A stretch of 54,678 bases of DNA. Source: UBA6120 sp964495145 (lineage in GTDB: Bacteria > Bacillota_I > Bacilli_A > RFN20 > CAG-826). How positions within the stretch are numbered: the stretch's first letter is position 1; every line of letters starts with the position of its first letter. Positions 23,993-32,704 of this stretch are shown one piece after another. Both the position numbers and the translations under genes were made by a program. The DNA lies in NCBI GenBank assembly GCA_964495145.1, contig CAZBUP010000002.1:1-54678 (forward strand), read 5' to 3'. The notes under the pieces are model-generated. The model was not told the origin of the DNA. It worked only from the letters and a program-made list of their open reading frames with translations, and did no database searches.

Positions 23993-25912
23993 TCATTTAA
24001 TCACAGTCGGCACTTGGGATTTCTTGGCGATCTCGTCGAGCAAGCCCTGAATCAACTCATCAAGGCCGAACGGGACCTGCGTTTCAAGGCCGTAGCGCCG
24101 CGCCATGACCGTTTGGGCGGCGGCTTCCTTGTCGCCGACCACCAAGGTGACTGGTATTTTGTTGACTTGGGCGTTGCGGAGCCGGTAGCCGAGCTTTTCT
24201 TCGCTGGCGTCGAGTTCGACCCGCAGCCCGTTTTTGGTCAAGGCAGCCACCACTTGCTTCGCGTAGTCTAGATGCAATGCTTGATGGACTGGCAAGACGA
24301 TGGCTTGAACCGGGGCTAGCCATAAGGGGAAGGCGCCCCCGTAATGTTCGATCAAAATGCCGATGAACCGTTCAAGGCTGCCGTAGATGGCGCGGTGCAA
24401 CATGATGGGACGGACTTTTTCGTTATTCTCGTTGATATAGGTCAAATCAAACCGCTCCGGCAAATTCATGTCGAGTTGGATCGTGCCGCATTGCCAGATT
24501 CGGTTCATTGAATCCTTGAGTTTGAAGTCAAGCTTGGGCCCGTAGAAGGCCCCGTCGCCGGGATTCAGCGTAAAGGGTTTTCCAATCGAACGGCAGGCTT
24601 CGGCCAAGGCCGCTTCCGACTTGTCCCAAATGTCAATCGAACCGATATAGTCTTTTTCAGGCCGGGTCGAAAGATGGATGTCGTACTTCAGGCCGAAAAT
24701 GTCATAGAAGTAATCGAACAGGTGCAAAAGTCGGACTACTTCGCTGATCAATTGATCGGGCCGGCAGTAGATGTGGGCGTCGTCTTGGGTGAAATTACGG
24801 ACTCGGAAGAGGCCGCTGAGGGCCCCGCTGGCTTCATGGCGGTGGACCAAGCCGAGTTCCCCAACCCGCAACGGCAAGTCTTTGTAGGAGTGCAGGCTGT
24901 TTTTGTAAACGAGCATGCCGCCGGGGCAGTTCATCGGTTTGATGGCGAAATCCTTGTCTTCGATCGACGAGGTATACATGTTTTGGCGGTAATTGTACCA
25001 GTGACCGCTGATTTCCCAGAGTTCGCGCGATAGCATGATCGGGGTTTCGACGAAGGTATAGCCTTCCCGGCGATGGACTTCGTACCAAAACCGTTCCAGA
25101 ACCGTCTTCAAGGTCAAGCCTTTGTCAAGCCAGAAGGGAAAACCGGGCCCATATTCGGAAATCATGAACAAGCCGAGTTCCCGGCCGAGTTTACGGTGGT
25201 CGCGCAGTTTCCGTTGTTCCAGCAGCTCAAGATGGGCCGACAAAGCCTCTTGGCTGAAGAAGGCCGTCCCATAGATGCGGGTCAACTGCTTATTGTCGCT
25301 ATTGCCGCGCCAATAAGCGCCGGCAACCGATAGGAGCTTGAAGTGCTTAACATAGCCGGTGCTCGGCAGGTGCGGGCCGGCGCACAAATCCAGAAAATCG
25401 CCTTGGCGATAGAGGCTGATCTGATTGTCGATGTCCTTGATCAGCTCGACCTTGTATTCGTTGTCCTTGAAAAGGGTCAAGGCCGTTTCCTTATCGACTT
25501 CCTCGCGGAGAATCGGAAAATTGGCTTGGCTCAGCCGTCTCATTTCCTTTTCGATGGCCGGAAAGGCCGCGTCGGTGATGACGGTCGGAGTATCGACATC
25601 ATAATAGAAACCTTCCTCAATACTGGGCCCGAAGCCGAATTTGATGCCGGGATACAAGTTTTGAAGGGCTTGGGCCATCAAATGCGAGGCATCGTGTCGC
25701 AACATGGAGAGAGCCTCGGGGTCGTTTTCGTCGATGAAGGCCAGCGTACCGTCATGATCGATCAATCGGCGCATGTCATAAAGGTGCCCGTCGAGGCGAT
25801 AGGCCAGGCTTTTCTTGGCGAGGCTCGGGCTGAGCGTTTTGGCCAAGTCAAAACCGGATAGGGGTTCCTTCAATTCGTAGGGTTGGCCATCCATCAGTAT
25901 CAGTTTCATCAT
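23993..25912 (-). CDS. thrS: Threonyl-tRNA synthetase
   Basis: A 639-residue class II synthetase with the full bacterial layout: an N-terminal TGS domain (residues 1-60), the second additional/editing domain with its HDASHLMAQAL helix, the catalytic core with the zinc-ligand cysteine in PMNCPGGM, motif 2 near RVRNFTQDDAHIYC, motif 3 LHRAIYGSLERF, and the anticodon-binding domain. I start at the ATG at 25910-25912, eight bases after AGGAGG; a GTG two codons earlier and an ATG one codon later are alternatives. It is a single gene behind a T-box, with the infC promoter directly after its stop. Confidence 0.97.
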   Translation of the reverse strand: MMKLILMDGQPYELKEPLSGFDLAKTLSPSLAKKSLAYRLDGHLYDMRRLIDHDGTLAFIDENDPEALSMLRHDASHLMAQALQNLYPGIKFGFGPSIEEGFYYDVDTPTVITDAAFPAIEKEMRRLSQANFPILREEVDKETALTLFKDNEYKVELIKDIDNQISLYRQGDFLDLCAGPHLPSTGYVKHFKLLSVAGAYWRGNSDNKQLTRIYGTAFFSQEALSAHLELLEQRKLRDHRKLGRELGLFMISEYGPGFPFWLDKGLTLKTVLERFWYEVHRREGYTFVETPIMLSRELWEISGHWYNYRQNMYTSSIEDKDFAIKPMNCPGGMLVYKNSLHSYKDLPLRVGELGLVHRHEASGALSGLFRVRNFTQDDAHIYCRPDQLISEVVRLLHLFDYFYDIFGLKYDIHLSTRPEKDYIGSIDIWDKSEAALAEACRSIGKPFTLNPGDGAFYGPKLDFKLKDSMNRIWQCGTIQLDMNLPERFDLTYINENNEKVRPIMLHRAIYGSLERFIGILIEHYGGAFPLWLAPVQAIVLPVHQALHLDYAKQVVAALTKNGLRVELDASEEKLGYRLRNAQVNKIPVTLVVGDKEAAAQTVMARRYGLETQVPFGLDELIQGLLDEIAKKSQVPTVIK

Positions 25913-25924
25913 GTTCACATCCTC

Positions 25925-26145
25925 CTAAATAAGAAAAGCGTCCTTATAAGGACGCTTAATGCGCGGTACCACCTTAATTCGCATCAATCGATGCGCTCTC
26001 GAGTGCGTTAACGCCGCCGACGGCGAATTCATCATTCGCGGCTCCGAAGCGGTACTGATCGCCACCCAACGGAATCCTCGCACCGAGTCGATTCCTCGCT
26101 GATTTGGGCTAGCGGCAGCGTGTCTTCATCTTCGCCAGTAGTCAA
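25925..26145 (-). promoter_or_regulatory. T-box leader of thrS, specifier ACC
   Basis: On the minus strand, AAGGTGGTACCGCG (about 25961-25975) is the T-box stretch, followed by a terminator (AAGCGTCC with GGACGCTT, 25936-25957, then T-rich). In stem I, CGAAG pairs with CTTCG below the specifier loop, and CGCTGCC with GGTGGCG above it. The 3' side of the loop reads ATCAGTACCG, putting the threonine codon ACC at 26051-26053 (minus strand), one base before the lower helix. This is the same geometry as in the leuS and tyrS leaders. Confidence 0.88.
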
Positions 26146-26174
26146 ATTATAGAACTTGACCGGGATAAAATCAA
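26146..26174 (-). promoter_or_regulatory. thrS promoter
   Basis: On the minus strand, TTGATT (26169-26174), 17-base spacer, TATAAT (26146-26151). The -35 starts immediately after the degV stop codon (26175-26177). Confidence 0.88.
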
Positions 26175-27032
26175 TTACGAAGCGACTTTGAGATTGAATC
26201 CGAAGCCGACCGTGCCCGGGCCGGTATGGGCGCAGACATTGATCGACAGGGGCCGGAGATGGATTTCGAAATTCGGGAAATGCTTTTCGAGCATGGCGTA
26301 CATCATTTCGATGTTGGCCGTCGTCGTATCGAATTGCAGGATGTCGATGCTGAATTTATTGGCTTCGAACTTGTTGGCTTTTTTCATTTCGACCAAGGCT
26401 TCTTCGATGGCTTTCTTCAAACTGCGCGTGGCGCCTTTCTTGCCGATGCCGCCGTCTTCAAAGGTCAAGATGGGCTTGAGGCCGATAAAATTGCCGATGG
26501 CGGCCACGGTTGCGGAAACCCGCCCGCCGTTTTTAAGGAAGGTCAGCGATTCGGGTACGAATATCACGTATTCTTGACCAATGCGTGGCATGATCTCGTC
26601 TTTGATGGCCAGGGCTGACAAACCTTCGTCGCGCAGTTTCAAAGCTGTCAAGACGTGGTTGGCCATGAACGAACAGATCGAATAAGAGTCGATGACGATG
26701 ACTTTATCGCCGTATAAATCGCGGCAGGTTACCGTGAAGAGCTCAAACATCGACGATAATTTGCTGGAGATGGTGAAATGAACGACTTGCTCGTAGCCTT
26801 GCTCAAAAATGGCGTTGAAGAAGTTTTCAATTTCGACCGGCGTCGGGGTAGAGGTCGAAATGCGGCTGCCGGCCCGCATGAAAACGGCCAGCTCCTCTTT
26901 GGTGATGTCGATGTCGTCGTGGTATTCCTTGCCGTCGACGATGACGTTCAAGGGCATCACGAAGATGCCGATCTCTTTGGCTTCGACTTGGGTGATTGAC
27001 AATGTGGAATCGGAACTGATGGCGATCTTCAT
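26175..27032 (-). CDS. DegV-family fatty-acid-binding protein
   Basis: A 285-residue DegV protein of typical length. The family binds a fatty acid between two domains and, as FakB in staphylococci, presents it to the kinase FakA. The N-terminus has SSDSTLS (usual D.S.DL), then STSTPTPVEI and HFTISSKLSSMFE in the ligand-contacting region, and FLKNGGRVSATVAAIGNFIG before the second domain (quoted in short). The C-terminal CAHTGPGTVGFGF loop is also typical. No FakA-like gene is in the window. It follows the ROK kinase by 11 bases with an AAGGAG site and is the last gene of the pfkA-pyk-ROK-degV run. Confidence 0.9.
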   Translation of the reverse strand: MKIAISSDSTLSITQVEAKEIGIFVMPLNVIVDGKEYHDDIDITKEELAVFMRAGSRISTSTPTPVEIENFFNAIFEQGYEQVVHFTISSKLSSMFELFTVTCRDLYGDKVIVIDSYSICSFMANHVLTALKLRDEGLSALAIKDEIMPRIGQEYVIFVPESLTFLKNGGRVSATVAAIGNFIGLKPILTFEDGGIGKKGATRSLKKAIEEALVEMKKANKFEANKFSIDILQFDTTTANIEMMYAMLEKHFPNFEIHLRPLSINVCAHTGPGTVGFGFNLKVAS

Positions 27033-27043
27033 AAGGCGTCTCC

Positions 27044-27901
27044 TTATCTGGTTTTGGTGTTAACAGTCGGGGTCGACAACACTAATGAGGCCGCCCCCAT
27101 CAATCCGGCGTCATCGCCGTATTCGGCGACCGCCAATGGCACGCGGTGGACCTTGCGGGTCAGTTTTTCAAAGAAGACGTCACGCGACTTCATGACCCCG
27201 CCGGTTATGGCAATCATATCAGGTTCGAAGAGATTCTGCACTCGATTTATGAAAGCGGCCATCAAATCCAGCCAATCCTCGAAGATGGCCAACGCTTGGG
27301 GATTGCCGCTGTTGACCAAACTGAAAAACAGGCTCGTCGCTTGGATTTCAAGCCCGTTCATGGCGCACAAGGCCATGAGACCGGACCCGGAGGCGATTCG
27401 TTCGAACTCGTGGTACTTTCCTTTATAAGGAAATAAGGTATGGCCGATTTCATAACTCGAATTGACGAGCTGATGATCGACGACCAAGGCGCCGCCGACA
27501 CCGGTGGAAATGGTGATGAAGTAGGTGCGTTTGCTTCGTTTGCCGGCGCCGAGGTTGGCTTCGCACAGGGCGGCCATTTCGGCGTCGTTACGAATATAGA
27601 CCGGTTTATGGAATCGTTCTTTTAGAAAAGGGGATAGCGGCACGTCGTGGATATGGATGTTTGGCAAGGTGATGATGTGTCCCGAGGAATCGACTTGGCC
27701 GGGCACCCCGATCGAAATGGCGCTGATGTCTTTGAAATCGCATTCCAAGGCTTCGATCGTAGCGGCCACTTGTTCCATAAAGGCGGCTTTATCCCCGATC
27801 TTCGTCGGAAACCGCATCACTTTCACGATGTGAAATTGCTCATCGATCAAGGCGATGCGCATGTTGGTGCCGCCGATGTCCATGGCGATGATTGGCTTCA
27901 C
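27044..27901 (-). CDS. ROK-family sugar kinase (probable glucokinase)
   Basis: A 285-residue ROK kinase. The phosphate loop is DIGGTNMRIA at residues 8-17, the sugar-binding region contains IRNDAEMAALCEANLGAG, and STGVGGALV and AITGGVM follow. The usual ROK zinc motif (CxCGxxGCxE) is absent; in its place is a YKGKYHEFERIASGSG stretch, so this is a zinc-less member. Glucokinase is the most likely role given that it sits directly behind pfkA and pyk, but N-acetylglucosamine or mannose could also be substrates. The start is GTG at 27899-27901, overlapping the pyk stop as GTGA. Confidence 0.85.
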   Translation of the reverse strand: MKPIIAMDIGGTNMRIALIDEQFHIVKVMRFPTKIGDKAAFMEQVAATIEALECDFKDISAISIGVPGQVDSSGHIITLPNIHIHDVPLSPFLKERFHKPVYIRNDAEMAALCEANLGAGKRSKRTYFITISTGVGGALVVDHQLVNSSYEIGHTLFPYKGKYHEFERIASGSGLMALCAMNGLEIQATSLFFSLVNSGNPQALAIFEDWLDLMAAFINRVQNLFEPDMIAITGGVMKSRDVFFEKLTRKVHRVPLAVAEYGDDAGLMGAASLVLSTPTVNTKTR

Positions 27902-29352
27902 AAGGCTTCCTCATTCAATTGGTTGAGGGTTAAAATTTTCATGAAATTGGTTTTACCGGCGCCAGTCGGGACCCCACCGGTCAATAAGATCGGGGTGCCG
28001 CTAGGGTAACCCAGTTGCCGGGCTTTCAGGAGGGCCATCACTTCCATGTCTTCGATCAATTGCGGGAGCTGCGAGGCCAAAAAGGCATAGGCCCCCCAGA
28101 CGAGACCCAATTCGAGAACCGTCTTGCGGCAATCGGAAATGGCGATGATTGGACAAACGGGGCGGGCTTTGGATATGCGTCTGACGGCGTTGCCGGTTTC
28201 GGTGAAGCAGACGATCAATTTCGCTCCGATTAAAATGGCGGTGTTGGCGACCGAGTTGGCGATGGCGTCGGAATTGACTTTCTGACTGCTTTCATACGCC
28301 TCAAGTGACAATTTGGCGTAATCGAGTTCGCGTTCCATCGTCTCGGCGATTTTGGCTTGCATCGAGGTGGCTTCAATCGGGTAGGCCCCGGAAGCCGATT
28401 CGGCCGAGAGCATGACGGCGTCGGTGCTTTCGACGATGGCATTGGCCACATCGCTGACTTCAGCCCGGGTTGGGCGCGGATGGGTTTGCATCGAATCCAA
28501 CATTTGGGTAGCCGTGATCACTGGTTTTCCGTAGCGACGGCACAAGGCGACAATCCGTTTCTGGACGAGGGGGACTTCCTGGGCTGGAATTTCGACGCCA
28601 AGATCGCCCCGGGCTACCATCAGTCCGTCGCTGACGCGCAAAATGGCTTCTAAGTTTTCAACCCCTTCGGGGTTTTCGATTTTAGCGATGACCGGGATCG
28701 GGGCTCCGCCTAGTTGGCGTACTAACTCTTTGATGTCAAGGACGTCTTGAGGACGTCGAGTGAAACTGGCGGCGATGTAATCGACCTGATGGGCGACGCC
28801 AAAGGCCAAATCTTCGCGGTCGCGTTCGGAAATGAAGGGCATCGACAATCGGGCAAAGGGGGCATTGACGCCTTTGCGGCTTTTGAGCCGATGGGCGTTA
28901 AGGGCCTGGACGATCAGCTCGCGGTTGGTTAAGTCTTTTTTGATGATAAGCAAATCGAGGTTCCCGTCGTCGATCCGTAGATGATCGTTGACTTTGACGT
29001 CGTCGAACAAATTGGGATAACTGACCGAAACGCGGTCGATCGTTCCCATGATGGGGGTCATTGAGATGGCGAACACGTGATCTTTGGGCACGTCGAAAGC
29101 GTCGTTTTCCAATAGCCCGAGGCGAATTTCGGGACCGCGGGTGTCAAGCATGACCGGCACGTAGATGCCGGTTTCTTCGGCTAATCGCCGAGCCATTTCG
29201 ATCTTTTTTTGATGGCCTTCGTAATCGCCATGGGAAAAATTGATCCGCATGACGTTCATCCCGGCTTTGACGAGTTCCAAGAACGTTTCATAACGATCCG
29301 AAGCCGGTCCGACGGTGCAGACGATTTTGGTTTTTTTGCTGATGTTGATCAT
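27898..29352 (-). CDS. pyk: Pyruvate kinase
   Basis: A 484-residue pyruvate kinase converting phosphoenolpyruvate and ADP to pyruvate and ATP. Motifs seen are RINFSHGDYEGH (N-terminal), MLDTRGPEIRLG at the domain A/B junction, AKIENPEG (catalytic-region Glu), MVARGDLGVEIP, and ATQMLDSM. It lacks the extra C-terminal PEP-utiliser-like domain found in Bacillus. It starts two bases after pfkA and overlaps the ROK gene by four bases, forming a glycolytic operon. Confidence 0.97.
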   Translation of the reverse strand: MINISKKTKIVCTVGPASDRYETFLELVKAGMNVMRINFSHGDYEGHQKKIEMARRLAEETGIYVPVMLDTRGPEIRLGLLENDAFDVPKDHVFAISMTPIMGTIDRVSVSYPNLFDDVKVNDHLRIDDGNLDLLIIKKDLTNRELIVQALNAHRLKSRKGVNAPFARLSMPFISERDREDLAFGVAHQVDYIAASFTRRPQDVLDIKELVRQLGGAPIPVIAKIENPEGVENLEAILRVSDGLMVARGDLGVEIPAQEVPLVQKRIVALCRRYGKPVITATQMLDSMQTHPRPTRAEVSDVANAIVESTDAVMLSAESASGAYPIEATSMQAKIAETMERELDYAKLSLEAYESSQKVNSDAIANSVANTAILIGAKLIVCFTETGNAVRRISKARPVCPIIAISDCRKTVLELGLVWGAYAFLASQLPQLIEDMEVMALLKARQLGYPSGTPILLTGGVPTGAGKTNFMKILTLNQLNEEAL

Positions 29353-29354
29353 GA

Positions 29355-30314
29355 TTATTTCAACGTGTCGATGACTTTGACCAGGTGCGAATGGGGATTA
29401 CGTTGCATCGCCAAGGCTTCGTAAATATCGTAGTCGACCATTTGGTTGCCGACGATGGCGATGCAGCGACCGGATTTGCCTTGGCACAGGCAATCGATGG
29501 CGTAAGCACCCATGCGTGAAGCTAAAATACGGTCGAAAGCCGATGGAGATCCACCCCGTTGGATGCGGCCGAGGACTTCGGCTCGGGCTTCGAATCCGAC
29601 CTCGCGTTCGATTTCGCGGGCCAATTCTTGAACGTCGAACAGTTTTTCGCTGACGATGATCATCGCGTGCTGTTTGGCGGATTTCTTTTGGGCGTGCATG
29701 GCGTCCATGATGTCCTGTCTTGGAATCAAATGGTCGCTGGACACGATCAATTCGACCCCGCAGGCAATGCCTGAAAACAAAGCCAGGTCGCCGGAACGGT
29801 TGCCCATCACCTCGATGATCGAGCAGCGTTGGTGGCTCGAGGTCGTGTCCCGGAGCTTGTCGACGGCTCCGACGATGGTGTTCAAGCAGGTATCGAAACC
29901 GATCGTGTAATCGGTGCAGGCGATGTCGTTATCGATGGTGCCTGGCAAACCGATGCAGTTGATGCCCATCTCGGAGAGCTTTTTGGCACCCATGTAGGTT
30001 CCGTCTCCACCGATGACGACCAAGGCGTCGATGCCATGCTTCCGCAATTGCTCGACCCCGCGTTGGCGCACGGATAAATCGGCAAACTCGGGCAAGCGGG
30101 CCGATCGGATGATGGTGCCTCCTAGGTTGATGATGCTGGAAACGAACGAGCGGTCGACCTGTTCGATCTGTCCTTCGACCAGACCTTTGTAGCCATTATA
30201 AATAACGAACATCTCTTTGCCGTTTTTAAGCCCGGCGCGGACGATGGCCCGGATGGCGGCGTTCATGCCCGGCGAGTCGCCGCCGGAAGTCAATACACCA
30301 ATGCGATTAACCAT
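29355..30314 (-). CDS. pfkA: 6-phosphofructokinase (ATP)
   Basis: A 319-residue PfkA, exactly the usual length. It phosphorylates fructose 6-phosphate. GVLTSGGDSPGMNAAIRA marks the ATP site, GGDGTYMGA the phosphate loop, PGTIDND the catalytic region, and RGGSPSAFDRILASRMG the C-terminal signature. The ATG follows AAAAGGA and opens the pfkA-pyk-ROK kinase-degV unit. In Bacillus, dnaE lies upstream of pfkA; here dnaE is about 7 kb away on the same strand, perhaps a trace of that order. Confidence 0.97.
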   Translation of the reverse strand: MVNRIGVLTSGGDSPGMNAAIRAIVRAGLKNGKEMFVIYNGYKGLVEGQIEQVDRSFVSSIINLGGTIIRSARLPEFADLSVRQRGVEQLRKHGIDALVVIGGDGTYMGAKKLSEMGINCIGLPGTIDNDIACTDYTIGFDTCLNTIVGAVDKLRDTTSSHQRCSIIEVMGNRSGDLALFSGIACGVELIVSSDHLIPRQDIMDAMHAQKKSAKQHAMIIVSEKLFDVQELAREIEREVGFEARAEVLGRIQRGGSPSAFDRILASRMGAYAIDCLCQGKSGRCIAIVGNQMVDYDIYEALAMQRNPHSHLVKVIDTLK

Positions 30315-30388
30315 AAATTCATCCTTTTCATCAATCTAAAAAATATTTTACCATTTTCGTATAGATTGGTTAATTGAAGAAAGATATT

Positions 30389-31210
30389 TTACTTGAAAGA
30401 ATTGGTTTTCCACGCCAAACTGTACTTTTTCATGCGTTCGGACAGGGCGCGTTTGTTGCGGAGGCTTTCTTTGAGGTATTGGTGGCGGGTCCCACGGGGG
30501 ATGACGACGAACGAGGGAATCTCGGCCATGCTCTTTTTGAGGTGTTTCTTGATTGAGGCGTAATCGAACATCTTGCAGGAGAAGATGTCGAAGAGGATGT
30601 CTCCGGTGGCCAAGTTGTAATGGAAGCTGATGTGGCTCTCGGCAATCATCGTCAAACCGGAAATGTAATTGGGATTTTCATTGGCGTCATAAATGACGTA
30701 TGGCCGGATGATCGGGGTCATTTCCACGTCATGGACCAATTGCTCCAAAAATTTGAAGATGAATTCCATGGTGACCGGTTTCTTGGCTTTCATCCGGGCG
30801 AGAACGTGGGGGCCAAAGATATCTTGGGGTTCAAACGGGACGACTTCCTCGCGCCCGATGCTCCGATCGACGGTGACCACATTGGATTTTTCCTTGTCGA
30901 AAGCCCAGTTCTCGTAGAACATCGATTCGGCTTTGGTCTCGCTGAAATCATCGGGGGAGTACAAGTCGACGAAATAACAGGCTAGTAGCGGGAAGGTGTG
31001 GATGGTCAAATGGCCGCCCCTTAAAAAGACGAAGGCGCTGACGCCGATGTCTTCCGGTTCCACCCCATAGTAGTAAGGCAACAAAAACGGCGGAGCCACA
31101 GGGTTAAGCTTCAGGCGCGCCGTGATTTCATTCAAAGTATTTTGGATGTGTTTGACATCGTTGAGATTGTTGCGTTTGACACCGTATGCGTCAAGCATGA
31201 AATGTTTCAT
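30389..31210 (-). CDS. Two-repeat S-adenosylmethionine decarboxylase-like protein
   Basis: A 273-residue protein built of two AdoMetDC-type repeats. The C-terminal repeat keeps every catalytic element of the SpeH family. The Glu191-Ser192 processing site is in AESHISFH (Ser192 would become the pyruvoyl group), His197 is at +5, and Cys212 is at +20 in FDIFSCK. The N-terminal repeat has the same frame (RGGHLTIHTFP) but Gly-Gly at residues 65-66 replaces the cleavage site and Pro replaces the cysteine; only His71 remains. Ordinary SpeH is about 120-130 residues and works as a dimer, so this looks like a tandem duplication with one dead half. It would supply decarboxylated AdoMet for spermidine, but no speE or other polyamine gene is nearby. 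It stands alone. Confidence 0.8.
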   Translation of the reverse strand: MKHFMLDAYGVKRNNLNDVKHIQNTLNEITARLKLNPVAPPFLLPYYYGVEPEDIGVSAFVFLRGGHLTIHTFPLLACYFVDLYSPDDFSETKAESMFYENWAFDKEKSNVVTVDRSIGREEVVPFEPQDIFGPHVLARMKAKKPVTMEFIFKFLEQLVHDVEMTPIIRPYVIYDANENPNYISGLTMIAESHISFHYNLATGDILFDIFSCKMFDYASIKKHLKKSMAEIPSFVVIPRGTRHQYLKESLRNKRALSERMKKYSLAWKTNSFK

Positions 31211-31435
31211 GGATATTCCTCGTGGACCAATAAAATCCTAACAAAAACGATTAGCAATCACAATAGAAATAATTTATGGTCAAATAGCGACGGGCGAGGC
31301 GAAACTTATCCACCGCGGAAAGTGTTGCCCAAGACGCCGTTTTCGGCATCACTGTGGAAAAAACCTCACAGACACGATCAAAAATTTACTCGTTTGCAAC
31401 GCATTTTTCCGTTTCCAAAGCGTGAGGTTTGATAT
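31211..31435. promoter_or_regulatory. AdoMetDC / dnaB divergent intergenic region with DnaA-box-like sites
   Basis: This 225-base non-coding region separates two divergent genes. It contains TTATCCACC (31306-31314) and, inverted, TGTGGAAAA (31353-31361), each one mismatch from the DnaA box TTATCCACA. It must hold promoters for both genes; none matches consensus well enough to place. An SD-like GAGG (31424-31427) serves the dnaB start. Confidence 0.5.
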
Positions 31436-32704
31436 ATGCTATTAATATTAGAGAGCCCAATGAAATATTTATCGACCCACGATTTCTTCTTGATCCGGAG
31501 ACAAAGCCTCATCTCCGACGCCGACCGCCGCTTGGTCGTTGAATTGTACCAGCCTTTGATCGGCCAACGGGGCGCAGCTTTGTTTTTGACTTTGGATGCC
31601 TTCTTGGATCTTTTCGTTGAAAGCCAACCTTGGCTTGTTGACACCTTGACCAATCACATGCAAATCACCATCGCCGAGTTATCGGTGGCCAAGGCTGCCC
31701 TCGAAGCGGTTGGACTGCTTAAGACGTATTCAAAAAAGCACGCCGATTATCAGGAACATGTCTTCGAACTATATGCACCGAAAAGCCCATCGGCATTCTT
31801 TGACGATGTGATTTTGCGCGGCTTGTTGGAACAATACGTCGGAGCGGCCATGGTGCAACGGTTCCGCCTTCGCTACCAAGCCCCGCGCGGCCTCGAAGGT
31901 TATGAGGAGGATTCGGCTTCATTCGGCGAAGTATTTCATCCCGATTTCAGCAATCCGCTGTATGCCAAAGACCACCCAGAAACCTTGCTTGGGCGTCAAA
32001 GCGGTCATCCCGAGTCGCATTTCGACCGGCGGGCTTTCGCCGACGAGGTTTTGAAAAAGAGCACCTTGAAGCCCAACGTGATCACCGAGGCCGTCCTCGA
32101 AGAAGTCGATCGCATCGCCAACTTGTATGGCATCGACGAATTGGCCATGGCCGAAATCTTTCTGACCGCCGTCGTCACGAACGGCCACACCATCGTCGAT
32201 TTCGACAAACTGAAAGACATGGCCGCCCTCGAAACCAAATTTGCCTTTGCCAAGACGCGCCGCCGCAGTTTGACCAAAGTCACGAGCGCCACCTCCAAAG
32301 CCCAGAAAATCCGCCTGATGGAAGAAACCGATCCCAAAACCTATTTGCGCTACCGCAATCACAATACGGCCCCGACTCCCGCCGATTTGAAACTGATCAA
32401 CGACATTCAGGAAAATTACCGCTTGCCGTTTTCGGTCATCAACGCCTTGCTCGATTTCGTTTTGGAAATCGCCGATTTGACGCTGCCGCGGGCTCTCGTG
32501 GAAAAGATCGCATCATCTCTGGCCCGGGCCCAAGTCCATTCATCGGTCGACGCCATGGAATACCTGCTAAAGACTACCAAAAGGAAAAAAACGACCAAAA
32601 GCGTCCCCACCCCGGTTATCGAGCCGGAACCCGCCAGCGGTGAAGCGATTGACATCGAGGCTCTGATTGCTTCTTATGAAAAGGAAAAGGCAGGTTCGAA
32701 ATGA
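31436..32704 (+). CDS. dnaB: DnaB-type primosomal protein (Firmicute helicase loading)
   Basis: A 422-residue member of the Firmicute DnaB/DnaD superfamily, part of the machinery that loads the replicative helicase at oriC and stalled forks; it is not the E. coli DnaB helicase. The N-terminal winged-helix domain shows DADRRLVVELYQPLIGQRGA, close to the Bacillus QPLIG segment, followed by the LLKTYSKK and FELYAPKSPSAFF stretch. The DnaD-like helical domain lies at about residues 330-400 (YRLPFSVINALLDFVL). The start at 31436 has GAGG eight bases upstream; the ATG at 31460 (MKYLSTHDFF) is an alternative closer to Bacillus. The stop overlaps dnaI by ATGA. Confidence 0.88.
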   Translation: MLLILESPMKYLSTHDFFLIRRQSLISDADRRLVVELYQPLIGQRGAALFLTLDAFLDLFVESQPWLVDTLTNHMQITIAELSVAKAALEAVGLLKTYSKKHADYQEHVFELYAPKSPSAFFDDVILRGLLEQYVGAAMVQRFRLRYQAPRGLEGYEEDSASFGEVFHPDFSNPLYAKDHPETLLGRQSGHPESHFDRRAFADEVLKKSTLKPNVITEAVLEEVDRIANLYGIDELAMAEIFLTAVVTNGHTIVDFDKLKDMAALETKFAFAKTRRRSLTKVTSATSKAQKIRLMEETDPKTYLRYRNHNTAPTPADLKLINDIQENYRLPFSVINALLDFVLEIADLTLPRALVEKIASSLARAQVHSSVDAMEYLLKTTKRKKTTKSVPTPVIEPEPASGEAIDIEALIASYEKEKAGSK

